DNA of 64,000 nt, taken from assembly GCA_022870745.1 (NCBI GenBank), contig CP085323.1, positions 3,162,001 through 3,226,000 on the forward strand, in the 5' to 3' direction. Under the pieces are notes generated by a model. It searched no databases. It saw only the letters and a list, made by a program, of their open reading frames with translations, and was not told the DNA's origin. This DNA comes from Silvibacterium acidisoli. GTDB taxonomy: Bacteria; Acidobacteriota; Terriglobia; Terriglobales; Acidobacteriaceae. A program made the position numbers and the translations under genes. Shown one piece after another: positions 26,218 to 35,097 of this stretch (the first letter of the stretch is position 1; every line of letters begins with the position of its first letter).

Positions 26218-28326
26218 TTAGCTTTGGGGTGCGATGCCGACTTCTTCCGGAGGCGGCAGCTTGTGGGTCTGTCGCCACTGCCGGTTCGCGGCCTTCAGGC
26301 GATCGCTGCGCAGAACCCACAATTGCGTCGCCAGGTCATACCGCACCATCACGTTCTGCAGCCAGTAAGGGCGGTTCTCGCTCAGCCACAGCTGTGAGTA
26401 CAGCAGGCGATGGTAGTTGTAGGCATCGCGCATGTCTTCACATAGGCCGTTTGCTCCCGCTATGCCGTACATGGTCTCCGCAATCTCACTCGATTCCGGA
26501 CTGTTCTGCTGCGCATAAACCTCGCGATACAGCGTTGCAATGCGATCGCCAACCTCAAACTTCTGGCCGATGAAATCGAGCTTGCGGGCCCCCATTTCCA
26601 TCGCATCCACCGCTTCGGTTTCACGCAGCGGTCCGGCCGCGCGCGCTTGAGCAATCAATGTGATCGCCCGCTCGGCATGCATGCGGATCTGCGGGATAAT
26701 CGGCCGCATGAGCGCGCCGACTGTCTGTCCTTCCTGGCTCCAGGGATCGAGCCAGTACAGCGCGTCGGTCGATTCGCGGGTTTTCACCTGGTCAAGCATC
26801 TGGTAGATCGCGATCATCTCGCGCTGCGCGTCATTCAGCTTGCCGGTCTTGTCGCCATGAAAGACCACCCCATAAGCGTCCTGGTATTGCGCCAGATCGC
26901 TGGTGCCCGTCTGCCACGCAGCCGCAGCGGAAAAGAGCACGCCATACCAGTCTTCCTGGAAGAGCCCTTCGCCATCGTCGTTCCAGGTAGTGTTCAACAT
27001 GCCAGTCGAGTGTGCTGCCTGGCCATCGCGAACAAATCCCTGAATATTGCGCAGGGCGTAATCGTTGTCAGGGTAGACCCGGTTCCAGTTGTTCACGCCC
27101 GGCGCAACCCAGGTTTCCATGCCTGCGTCGGTATATGGTTTCAGCCAGCGGGCAAAGCCATGAGGCTCGGGATCATAGGTCCACGCCACTGCAATCATGT
27201 CTTTCGGCAGGCGCTTTACCTGGTCCGGATCGTTCATTGCGATATCGCCCCAGAAGAGCAGACGGCGATTCAGCGGGGCCAGTTTGTCATGGATACGAAT
27301 CAGGAAGTCTACATAGGCCGGTCCCAGTCCGCGCGCCTTCACGTCTGCCTGCGTCTGGCCCTTGCCGAGGTCATGGGTCTCATCGGCGCCGATATGCATA
27401 AACGGCGCAGGGAACATCTGCGCGATTTCGTCGAACCATGTGCCGATCAGGTCGATCGATCCAGCCTGCCCCGGAGCGAGCACATTGCCCATCGGTGTCT
27501 CGGCAAGCTGCGAATACATTTCGTATTTCAGAACATGATGCAGATGCCCGAATGCTTCCTGCTCGGGAATGATCATCACGTGATAAGGCTTGGCGTACTC
27601 CACCAGCGCCTGCACATCTTCCTTGCTCATGCTGCCGCCCGGTAATCCCGGCACAGGATTTGAGGCGTACTGCAACGTGTTTTCAAAATAGGGTGAGTAC
27701 ACGTTCATCTTGTATGCAGCCAGCGTGCGAATCTGCCGCTTTTGAAATTCCAGCGTGGGGAATGGTCCGCGCGAAAGATCGTCATCCTGCCCGCGGTACT
27801 TCATCGCCGGCCAGTCACGGATCATCGCTTTGTCGAGCGTGGCGGTTGGTCCGGTGCCGCTGATCAGCTGCTTCACGGTCTGTACGCCATAGAAGACACC
27901 GCTCGCCGTGTCGCCGATTACGGCGAGTCCCTTTTCGGTGGGCACGATCACGTAGCCTTCATCATGCATAGCTGCATCGATCTTTGCGCCCGCGAGCAGC
28001 TTCTCGGCAGAGTGCGAATCCGAGCGCATGAGCTCAATCTCAGACGCCGAGTGTCCGTGCTCCGTCTCAATCTTCAGCTTGCCGATCCAGTCTTCAAGGT
28101 CCTGCGCGGCAAAACGATCCTCGGTGTCAGAATCGCTTGTAACGGAGATGCCATGCTCCAGCACAATCCTGCCTTTCGAAGAATATTCCTGGGGCATGGG
28201 AATCAAGGCAGGCTTGCTTTGAGCAAACGCGGAGAACGCAGCCGACGCTATCGCAAGTGCGAAGAGGGCAGGCACGAACCGCTGAAAAGGCTTCCGCTTT
28301 GCGGAAGGGAAGAGATCTTCTGACAC
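26218..28326 (-). CDS. Secreted GH20 beta-N-acetylhexosaminidase family protein
   Basis: GTG at 28326 is chosen because AAGGAG lies about 7 nt upstream, giving 702 residues and a signal peptide ending near AAFSAFAQS. Residues ~45-165 match the GH20b N-terminal domain (PALIPMPQEYSSKGRI, GVFYGVQTVKQLI). The TIM barrel carries the catalytic Asp-Glu pair in HIGADETHD. GH20 enzymes remove terminal GlcNAc or GalNAc using the substrate acetamido group. A long helical C-terminal extension (last ~230 residues) is present. With the NagX-like gene, nagB and the muramidase fusion it supports an amino-sugar scavenging role. It is separated from the carotenoid operon by 135 bp. Confidence 0.87.
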   Translation of the reverse strand: MSEDLFPSAKRKPFQRFVPALFALAIASAAFSAFAQSKPALIPMPQEYSSKGRIVLEHGISVTSDSDTEDRFAAQDLEDWIGKLKIETEHGHSASEIELMRSDSHSAEKLLAGAKIDAAMHDEGYVIVPTEKGLAVIGDTASGVFYGVQTVKQLISGTGPTATLDKAMIRDWPAMKYRGQDDDLSRGPFPTLEFQKRQIRTLAAYKMNVYSPYFENTLQYASNPVPGLPGGSMSKEDVQALVEYAKPYHVMIIPEQEAFGHLHHVLKYEMYSQLAETPMGNVLAPGQAGSIDLIGTWFDEIAQMFPAPFMHIGADETHDLGKGQTQADVKARGLGPAYVDFLIRIHDKLAPLNRRLLFWGDIAMNDPDQVKRLPKDMIAVAWTYDPEPHGFARWLKPYTDAGMETWVAPGVNNWNRVYPDNDYALRNIQGFVRDGQAAHSTGMLNTTWNDDGEGLFQEDWYGVLFSAAAAWQTGTSDLAQYQDAYGVVFHGDKTGKLNDAQREMIAIYQMLDQVKTRESTDALYWLDPWSQEGQTVGALMRPIIPQIRMHAERAITLIAQARAAGPLRETEAVDAMEMGARKLDFIGQKFEVGDRIATLYREVYAQQNSPESSEIAETMYGIAGANGLCEDMRDAYNYHRLLYSQLWLSENRPYWLQNVMVRYDLATQLWVLRSDRLKAANRQWRQTHKLPPPEEVGIAPQS

Positions 28327-28461
28327 GAATGGTCTCCTTACGATCGAATGATTGGATAGACAACTTGCGGCGGTTGCGCCTGAAATTGGGAGCGCATGCG
28401 CAGAATGTCCGAAACAACTATGGAAGCCAATGTACATGAAACCGCTTCATCACCGGAACAG

Positions 28462-28935
28462 TCATTGTGCGGCAGTGAGCTTTTCGAGAACGCGCAGCAT
28501 CGCGATGCGATTGTGCCGCTGTACCGCAATGCAGGGAAGATTCGCCAGCAGTCCATATGCAGTCATGACCCAGCAGGCCCAGGGCGGATTCCAGAGATAA
28601 AAGATCGGAGTGAAGGCAAGCATGCACCAGTGCGCCATCTCTCCGCGACAAGTCTCCGCGATGAATCGACGAGTATAGGAATCGTCGCGTTTCTCATAAT
28701 GTGCCTTTGCAAAGCCGCCAAGCCAGGGCGCACCATCCGGCATAAGCTGTTTCCAGCGCCGGATTCGCAGGATGTGCGTGTAGAGCCTTCCATCCCTTTC
28801 CCATCTTCGCGGTCTGCAAGCGAAGCTCGTCGGAGAGAAGTTCCTGGAAGGCATCCTGAGGAAAAGTTTCGCGATGCCGATCTGGATGACTGGCCATCCA
28901 AGAAGATTTGCCGTCAGGACGATTGCAGCTTTCAT
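28462..28935 (-). CDS. crtO: Glycosyl-4,4'-diaponeurosporenoate acyltransferase (CrtO family)
   Basis: ATG at 28935 overlaps the crtQ stop as ATGA, so translation is coupled; ATG at 28953 would add six residues. The 157-residue protein matches the short Staphylococcus CrtO family along its length: GWPVIQIGIAKLFLRMP, WERDGRLYTHILRIRRWK, GEMAHW, and AYGLLANLPCIAVQRHNR. It has membrane-spanning segments at both ends. CrtO esterifies the glucose of glycosyl-diaponeurosporenoate with a fatty acid, the last step of staphyloxanthin formation. It is the last gene of a five-gene coupled operon. The acyl group used here is unknown. Confidence 0.85.
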   Translation of the reverse strand: MKAAIVLTANLLGWPVIQIGIAKLFLRMPSRNFSPTSFACRPRRWERDGRLYTHILRIRRWKQLMPDGAPWLGGFAKAHYEKRDDSYTRRFIAETCRGEMAHWCMLAFTPIFYLWNPPWACWVMTAYGLLANLPCIAVQRHNRIAMLRVLEKLTAAQ

Positions 28936-29996
28936 ACCTCGCGACCACGCCATGTAGGCCGCTGCCTGCGAATCCGCCGGGTAAGAGAGATGCTGAAAAG
29001 CGTGAAGTAGAAGACGAGGCCGACTGGGTAAAGCACGCTTGTTAAAAAGCGGTAGCTGCCAAGCTTGCGTCCGAAATGTGCAATCTGCAAGACAAAGCAA
29101 ACATACAAGAGAGCGAAAAGCCAGTGGTGCGTGCCCATCAGTCCAAGAAATGCATCGAGGCCTGCTGACAACCATAGGATCGATAACGCCAGCACCTGAG
29201 GGGAGCATTGCACCGCTCCGGAAGCGAATGCTTTCGTCCAGCTTTCGCGCAACTGCTCGAAGCCCTCGGGAAACATTCGTGTCCAGAGCACGCCGCGGCC
29301 GGCGATGGTGCGGCAACGATATCCGGCCTGGTTGAGACGCTCAGACATCGCGAAGTTCTCAAGAATGTATGAACGAACGCTGTCGTGTCCGCCGCAGGCC
29401 TCATAAGCGTCACGGTTGATAAGCAGCGACTGTCCGAAGAGATGAGGGCGATCAACAGGTCCAAACCCACCTGCCCCCATTGCCACCAGGATATGAAAGA
29501 ACAGAGAGAGTTCTTCATACCACTCTTCAGTCTGGTGATAGGGAAGAATCGAGACAACAATGCGTTTATCATCCATCCCATCGAGAGAGCGCAGAAGTCG
29601 AAGGTATCCTTCTTTCGCAAAACGCGTATCGGCATCGAGGAAGAAGAGAAACTCGTTGCCGGACGCCAGCGCCCCCTGGTGGCATGCCCAGTTCTTTCCT
29701 GTCCAGCCCGCGGGCAGCGGCGGCGGAACGATAACATTAGCGCAGAAACTGCGCGCGAGATCTCCTGTACCGTCAGTCGAAGCATCGTCGACTACCAGGA
29801 CTTCGTGTCGCGACGCCGAGATGTTCCCGAGCGATTGCAGCAAAGCCGGCAGGTTATGAGCTTCGTTTCTCGCAGGGATGATGAAGCTGGTTGGCCTGTC
29901 GATGATTCCCGGAGCCCCATTGCACATCGGGACACGCCACAACAGCAGAAAGCCGGCGGCGAAACCCGTCACGCACAGGGCCGCCAGCAGGATCAC
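28932..29996 (-). CDS. crtQ: Diaponeurosporenoate glycosyltransferase (CrtQ-like, GT2)
   Basis: GTG at 29996 is chosen: it overlaps the crtP stop as GTGA and has AGGA upstream. This gives 354 residues. An N-terminal membrane anchor precedes the GT-A core with SFIIPARNEA, VVDDASTDGT and the DxD-type FLDADT. Later come GHDSVRSYILENFAMSERL and two to three C-terminal membrane helices. In Staphylococcus, CrtQ glucosylates the carboxyl end of 4,4'-diaponeurosporenoate. Its place between crtP and crtO makes that assignment strong, though the sugar donated here could differ. Confidence 0.87.
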   Translation of the reverse strand: MILLAALCVTGFAAGFLLLWRVPMCNGAPGIIDRPTSFIIPARNEAHNLPALLQSLGNISASRHEVLVVDDASTDGTGDLARSFCANVIVPPPLPAGWTGKNWACHQGALASGNEFLFFLDADTRFAKEGYLRLLRSLDGMDDKRIVVSILPYHQTEEWYEELSLFFHILVAMGAGGFGPVDRPHLFGQSLLINRDAYEACGGHDSVRSYILENFAMSERLNQAGYRCRTIAGRGVLWTRMFPEGFEQLRESWTKAFASGAVQCSPQVLALSILWLSAGLDAFLGLMGTHHWLFALLYVCFVLQIAHFGRKLGSYRFLTSVLYPVGLVFYFTLFSISLTRRIRRQRPTWRGREV

Positions 29997-31504
29997 TTTT
30001 CTGCGTCCTGTTCTGTGATGAGCCGCGCCACGTGCTGCCCGCACAGTGTAACCATCGGCATGCCACCGCCGGGATTCACACTTCCCCCTGCGAAAAACAG
30101 ATTGCGATAATCTTTGCTTCTTTTAGGAGCCTTGAAGGCAAAGTTCTTCCACCGATCTGAGACCACCCCGTAGATCGATCCGCGATTCGAGTAGTAACGC
30201 TTCTCGATATCGAACGGAGTCCAGAAGTCTTCCACCACAATATGCTTGCGCAGGTCGGTCAGCCCCATCCGCTCCAGCTTATCGAGGCACAGTCCTTTCA
30301 GCGCAATATAGTCTTCACGCGTATAAGCGTGCTTATCGTTGATGTACGGAATATGCGGCAGGATCTTAATGTTGTCGCATCCGGAAGGCGCTTGCGATGG
30401 GTCTGTTCGCGTTGGCGCAACCAGGTAGATCGTTGGATCGTCGGGAAGCTTCTTCTCGTGAAAGACGCGATCGAAATGCCGGTGCTGATCCTTCGAATAA
30501 AAGAAGTTGTGATGCGCAAGCTGCGGGTAGACGCGATCTGTGCCGAGGTGCAACACGATGCCGGAGCAGGAAGGTTCATACTTGTTTACCCTGCGCATGC
30601 GTGAAGCTGGTTCCTTTAACAGTCGTTGCATCGCGGGAATGACTTCCATGTTGGAGACAATGTAGTCCGCTTCGATGCGGTAGCTCTCTCCATTTGCCGT
30701 GCCCTGCACTGCCGTCACACGATCGCCGGCCTTTTCTATATTCGTGACTTCGTGATGGAGACGAAGCTCAACGCCGGTTTCACCCAGCCGCTTTACAAAC
30801 GCTTCCGCCAGCCGGTACAAGCCGCCGCGCACGTACCAGAGTCCGAACTCCATCTGAATGTTCGGCATCAGGTTCATGAAACCAGGCGCATCGGACGCGG
30901 AAGATCCGACGTACTTGATGAAGTATTCAAGTATGCTGCGCAGGTAGGCGTTGCGAACCCGTTTAAAGATACTTTTCGACATCGTCCCCATGTAATCCAG
31001 GCCACGCGCATCTTGCAGGCCATAGAAACGAACGAAATCGAAAAAGGTATCCAGCCCTTCACGGAAATAGCCCCGCTCTACGATCTCGTATTGCAGCCGC
31101 GAATATTTGAGGAAGTCGACATACTCTTCGTATGCGCCGGGGCCGAAGCGCTCAAGCTCCTTGCGCATCTGTTCGGGCTTCTCGTACAGATCGACGACAG
31201 TGCCATCCTCAAAGAAATTCCGCCACTGGGGATCGATGCGCTCCAACGGCACGTAGTCCTCAAGGGTCTTTCCGCTGTTCTCAAACACGGGCCGAAAAAT
31301 CTGCGGCAGCGTAAATATGGAAGGCCCCAGATCGAAGCGAAATCCCCTTTCTTCGAGCAGGTTCAGCTTGCCCCCGGCATTGCCGTTCTTTTCGAGGATC
31401 GTCACTCGAAAGCCGTTCATCGCCAGCATGATTGCGGCGGACATTCCCCCCAGTCCCGCACCAATCACGACGACATGTTTGTTACGAGTAGAAGGCTCAG
31501 GCAC
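29993..31504 (-). CDS. crtP: 4,4'-diaponeurosporene oxygenase (CrtP, carotenoid desaturase superfamily)
   Basis: The 503-residue flavoprotein has an N-terminal FAD-binding VVIGAGLGGMSAAI and stretches close to Staphylococcus CrtP: FIKYVGSSASDAP, YVRGGLYRLAEAF, QLAHHNFFYS, MGLTDLRKHIVVEDFWTP, and the C-terminal GGSVNPGGGMPMVTL. CrtP oxidises the terminal methyl group of diaponeurosporene to the aldehyde. The 8-bp overlap with the upstream aldehyde dehydrogenase gene and the GTGA overlap with crtQ show a single coupled transcript. The neighbouring dehydrogenase would take the aldehyde to the acid, giving the substrate of CrtQ. Confidence 0.9.
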   Translation of the reverse strand: MPEPSTRNKHVVVIGAGLGGMSAAIMLAMNGFRVTILEKNGNAGGKLNLLEERGFRFDLGPSIFTLPQIFRPVFENSGKTLEDYVPLERIDPQWRNFFEDGTVVDLYEKPEQMRKELERFGPGAYEEYVDFLKYSRLQYEIVERGYFREGLDTFFDFVRFYGLQDARGLDYMGTMSKSIFKRVRNAYLRSILEYFIKYVGSSASDAPGFMNLMPNIQMEFGLWYVRGGLYRLAEAFVKRLGETGVELRLHHEVTNIEKAGDRVTAVQGTANGESYRIEADYIVSNMEVIPAMQRLLKEPASRMRRVNKYEPSCSGIVLHLGTDRVYPQLAHHNFFYSKDQHRHFDRVFHEKKLPDDPTIYLVAPTRTDPSQAPSGCDNIKILPHIPYINDKHAYTREDYIALKGLCLDKLERMGLTDLRKHIVVEDFWTPFDIEKRYYSNRGSIYGVVSDRWKNFAFKAPKRSKDYRNLFFAGGSVNPGGGMPMVTLCGQHVARLITEQDAEK

Positions 31505-33359
31505 CGGTATCCACCAATTTCACTGAAATCGTCTGACGGCTCCCTTTGAGTGCGAAGACGCAATCGCCAAAGCGCGGCGGACCCATTCGCGGAGCCGGGT
31601 TATTCGAAGCTCCTACCGGCTCCTTCGGAATTCCGATCAGGCTCTTATCCAGCTTGCGGTTGCCGTTCGTGTCTTCGTATACGGTGACTGCGTAACTCGC
31701 CGGCGGCAACAACCCTGCGTCGATCATCATCGCGGTTGCGCCACCTCTGACAGCAACAAATCCGCCCTTCAGCGCTTTGGAAGGAGTGTCTGGAAAGCCT
31801 GTCTTCGAGGAGAAGATAAGGTATCCGAGTTCACCATGCGCGGCGGCGGGTAGTTGAACGTTGATGAAGAGATGCGCAGCTGGGGGCGATTCCGAATAAA
31901 GCACCGGCGTCGCCAGCAAAATAAATGCCGCCGGCAGCAGATGACGAAGCCGTTGCATCAGCCCCTGGTTGCGATGACGAAACGAAATCAGCTTGTGCAG
32001 TGCGGCGTAGGTCTTCGCAGTAAAAGGGAACCAATGTATTTCGCGGGGCTTCGTCTCTTGCAGTGTCATGACCGTCTTTGTGCGCGAGAACGTGTATAGC
32101 CCCTGCGGTCCACGATATCTTCCGTATCCACTGTCGTTGTTTCCACCGAATGAGGCGTAAGGATTTCCAATATTTCGAATCACGTCATTGATGGAGATAT
32201 TTGCAGCATGCAGTAAGTTAGCGATCTGTTCAGCGCGCCGGATGTCTTTCGTCCATATGCTGCATGTCAGAGACTGCCTGCTGCTGTTCGCGCCCTTGAT
32301 CGCCTCGGACACATCGCGAAACGGCGCTATGCAAAGGACAGGTCCAAAACAATCTTCAGTAAGCAGCCGTGCGTTCTGCGGAACATCCGAAAGGATAATG
32401 ACATCGTCCGTTTCCGCAGTCAGGCGGACAGCGCCTGCCTGCAGGGCCTCTTCGACTTGAGCATCGAGGCGGATCTTCTGGTCGTTGCCAATGAGGCTTC
32501 CGATATCAGCATCGCGTCCAGTGCCGCTGCGTAACGTCTTCGCTCGCGACGTGAGCGCGTCGAGCATGCGGTCGTATACGCGGTTTTCAACGTATAGCCG
32601 CTTCGTGTTCACACACACCTGGCCGGCATTGGCGAAGGCTCCGTAGAGGATTCCTTCCACCGTGCGATCGAAATCGCAGTCAGAAAAGACGATGGCCGCA
32701 TCTTTCCCCCCGAGTTCCAGCGTGATCGGGATCAGGTACTGCGCTGCACGCGCGGCAATGCTTCGTCCATTCACAGTGCTCCCTGTAAAGAAGATTACGT
32801 CGGGTCGTGCGTCGATCAACGCGGAGGCATCTTCAGGGCGGTCCGCCACCACCTGCATCAGCCCTTCAGGCAAACCTGCCCGCTCACACAACGTCGCAAT
32901 CGCCCGCGCGGTGCGAGGCGTTCTTTCAGAGCACTTCAAGACAACGGCGTTGCCCGCGTACAGCGCAGTCAACGCAGGCAGCAGCGAAAGCTGAAATGGG
33001 TAGTTGTAAGGCGCGAACACCAGCGCTACGCCATGCGGCTCGCGTCGTTCTTCGAAGCACGCACCTGAGTACAGAATTGCGGGCTTGTCTATCTTCCGCG
33101 TTGACAGCAGCCGCGGAGCGCTTGCCTCGTAGTAGCGCATTTGCTCCAGCGTGACCATCAAGTCGCCGGAGAGCGCATCGAGCGCCGGCTTGCCTGTATC
33201 CGCGGAAATGATCTCCACCAGTTCATCCACTTCGGCAGCAATCAAGTGCCTCAGCTTCTTCAGTACTCGACAGCGCTCGCGTACCGGCAGCTTCGCCCAT
33301 GGAGCCTGTACTTTTCGCGCCAGGCGCAGCCGTTCCTCAGCCAGAATGAACTCGGTCAC
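31497..33359 (-). CDS. aldH: Aldehyde dehydrogenase fused to a DUF2141 domain through a membrane segment (carotenal oxidation)
   Basis: Residues 1-~455 are a complete aldehyde dehydrogenase: Asn119 in PYNY, FFTGSTVNGR, Glu215 in LELGGKD, and catalytic Cys249 in NAGQVCVNTKR. The ALDH C-terminus runs straight into a hydrophobic segment (residues ~471-488) and then a DUF2141 domain (~495-620) with its typical YEDTNGNRKLD and IGIPKEP motifs. The internal Met468 (codon 31956-31958) begins what looks like an ordinary signal peptide and has AGGGG a few bases upstream. The domain might therefore also be made separately. In context the enzyme would oxidise 4,4'-diaponeurosporenal to the acid. Its start overlaps the crtN-like stop as ATGA. 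Confidence 0.87.
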   Translation of the reverse strand: MTEFILAEERLRLARKVQAPWAKLPVRERCRVLKKLRHLIAAEVDELVEIISADTGKPALDALSGDLMVTLEQMRYYEASAPRLLSTRKIDKPAILYSGACFEERREPHGVALVFAPYNYPFQLSLLPALTALYAGNAVVLKCSERTPRTARAIATLCERAGLPEGLMQVVADRPEDASALIDARPDVIFFTGSTVNGRSIAARAAQYLIPITLELGGKDAAIVFSDCDFDRTVEGILYGAFANAGQVCVNTKRLYVENRVYDRMLDALTSRAKTLRSGTGRDADIGSLIGNDQKIRLDAQVEEALQAGAVRLTAETDDVIILSDVPQNARLLTEDCFGPVLCIAPFRDVSEAIKGANSSRQSLTCSIWTKDIRRAEQIANLLHAANISINDVIRNIGNPYASFGGNNDSGYGRYRGPQGLYTFSRTKTVMTLQETKPREIHWFPFTAKTYAALHKLISFRHRNQGLMQRLRHLLPAAFILLATPVLYSESPPAAHLFINVQLPAAAHGELGYLIFSSKTGFPDTPSKALKGGFVAVRGGATAMMIDAGLLPPASYAVTVYEDTNGNRKLDKSLIGIPKEPVGASNNPAPRMGPPRFGDCVFALKGSRQTISVKLVDTGA

Positions 33360-34885
33360 GCGATTGCCAATTCTGCGAAGGATTTTGCCCGGGGATATTT
33401 CACTGCATATTCTTCACAGATCAGGTTGGAAGAGATGCGAGCTGATTCAAAGATGGTAGGCAGGCCGCTACCCGGATGCGTGCCGCCGCCTACCAGATAG
33501 CAGTTTGAGAACTCTTCAAAGCGATTGTGCGGACGCAGATAGAGCATCTGCTTCCAGTCATGGCTCATGTTGAATGTCGCGCCAAGATAAACGGAGCGTT
33601 TTTCCCAATCCGCCGGAGTCACGATCATCTCTTCGCGAATATGCTTGCGGAAATCTCTGTAAGGCGTGCGCTCTTCCATCAACTGAAAAATACGTTCGCG
33701 ATAAACGCTCTTCTGCGCTTCCCAGTCGATCCCGCTCGTGTTGTTCGGAACCGGTGCAAGAATGTAGAGCGCTGAGTGACCAGGAGGAGCGACCGAAGGA
33801 TCGGTGACAGCAGCATTCCGAATGTAAACAGAAAGATCTTCCGAGATCACCTTGTTCTTCGTGATGTCCGCGAGGCATTTCTTGTAGTCTTCGGCAAACA
33901 GGATCAGGTGATGTTGCGTATCGAAGGTCCTGTCCAGGCCGAGATAGATCATGAAGGTCGAGCAGGAAAACTTCCGCTTCTGCATATCCTCTTGCGTGTA
34001 CTTGCGAAGATCCTTCTGGTCGAAAAGTGTGCTGACCGCAGTGCCAAAATCGGCGTTGATCACTACGTCGTCACAAAGCACGCGTTCACCATTTTCGAGT
34101 TCCACGCCGCACGCCTTGCGGCCATCCAGCAGAACACGGCGCACACCGCAGGAGGTATGAATCTCAGCACCCTCTTCCTTCGCGACCGCAGCCAGCGCAT
34201 CGCTGATGCGGCAGAGTCCGCCTTGCACGTGATACACACCATGGGCGTGCTCCGTATAGGGGATCATCGCAAACAGCCCAGGACAGTCCCACGGCGACAT
34301 TCCCAGGTATTTCGACTGAAATGTAAACGCGAGCCGCAACTCTTCGGGCCGGAAGTAGTCCGCCAATACCTCATAGAGCGAACGTCCCGCAGCGATATGC
34401 GGCACCGCTGAGAAGAGCGTCGGACTCACCATGCTGGTGATCGTTCCATAGGGCTGCTGCAGACATGGATAGAGCTTGCGGAACCGCTCGCTCTCGCGGG
34501 CCAGAAAACGATCGAGCCCCGCACCTTCACCGGGAAAGGCCTTCTCGATCTCGGCCTTCATATCTTCCGGCTTCGATCGCGCCAGCATGCTCTTGCCCGG
34601 AAAGCTCAACTCGTACATGGGGTCGAGAGGCCTGCAGTCGAGGTAATCGCTGAGCTTGCGGCCACCTTCCTCGAAAAGCTCATCGAGCAGGAACTTCATC
34701 ATAAGAAAGGTTGGTCCAAGATCGAAGCGGTAATCTCCAAGTGTGACCTCGGCATTTCGTCCGCCGGTTACCTTTTCTTTCTCGAAGATCTGGACGCGGA
34801 AACCACGCTGGGAAAGAATCATTGCGGCCGCTAGTCCACCAGGGCCGGCGCCCACAACTGCGATATGTCTTTTATTCATTCCCAT
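33356..34885 (-). CDS. crtN: C30 carotenoid desaturase (CrtN-like phytoene desaturase family)
   Basis: The 509-residue protein shows the dinucleotide-binding VVGAGPGGLAAAMI, GGRNAEVTLGDYRFDLGPTF, a FQSKYLGMSPWDCP segment, YHVQGGLCRISDAL, and the C-terminal signature YLVGGGTHPGSGLPT of carotenoid desaturases. As first gene of an operon encoding CrtP, AldH, CrtQ and CrtO it most likely desaturates a C30 precursor (dehydrosqualene or squalene). Starts at ATG 34885 or 34879 are both possible; neither has a strong ribosome site. No crtM or hpnCDE is present in the window, so the precursor is supplied from elsewhere. The upstream 212 bp carry paired direct repeats. Confidence 0.8.
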   Translation of the reverse strand: MGMNKRHIAVVGAGPGGLAAAMILSQRGFRVQIFEKEKVTGGRNAEVTLGDYRFDLGPTFLMMKFLLDELFEEGGRKLSDYLDCRPLDPMYELSFPGKSMLARSKPEDMKAEIEKAFPGEGAGLDRFLARESERFRKLYPCLQQPYGTITSMVSPTLFSAVPHIAAGRSLYEVLADYFRPEELRLAFTFQSKYLGMSPWDCPGLFAMIPYTEHAHGVYHVQGGLCRISDALAAVAKEEGAEIHTSCGVRRVLLDGRKACGVELENGERVLCDDVVINADFGTAVSTLFDQKDLRKYTQEDMQKRKFSCSTFMIYLGLDRTFDTQHHLILFAEDYKKCLADITKNKVISEDLSVYIRNAAVTDPSVAPPGHSALYILAPVPNNTSGIDWEAQKSVYRERIFQLMEERTPYRDFRKHIREEMIVTPADWEKRSVYLGATFNMSHDWKQMLYLRPHNRFEEFSNCYLVGGGTHPGSGLPTIFESARISSNLICEEYAVKYPRAKSFAELAIA

Positions 34886-34928
34886 TCATTAAATGTCACT
34901 GTGAGAGAACTTTTGAGGATACCGTGCA

Positions 34929-34980
34929 AGCTGGTTTGAACGCATAGAAACAGACTGATAGCTGGTTTGATTCCGTAGAA
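34929..34980. repeat. Pair of ~21-bp imperfect direct repeats in the carotenoid-operon control region
   Basis: AGCTGGTTTGAACGCATAGAA at 34929 recurs as AGCTGGTTTGATTCCGTAGAA at 34960. The 31-bp period is three helical turns, so two regulator subunits could bind the same face. They lie 44-95 bp upstream of the crtN-like start and also upstream of the divergent monooxygenase gene. Confidence 0.5.
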
Positions 34981-35097
34981 CCTGTTCGTGATGTACCCGT
35001 GTCAGGGCCGAGATTCACACTTCCGCTGGCCCTTCACCGGCATTCTCGCGTAACCTTAGTCGCGCCGCATGCGTCCTACTGGCAAATGGAGGAATAC

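Noticed and set aside
28462-34885. Recent horizontal transfer of the carotenoid operon
   Set aside because: I see no integrase, tRNA, flanking repeat or obvious shift in base composition, so transfer cannot be supported from this window alone.
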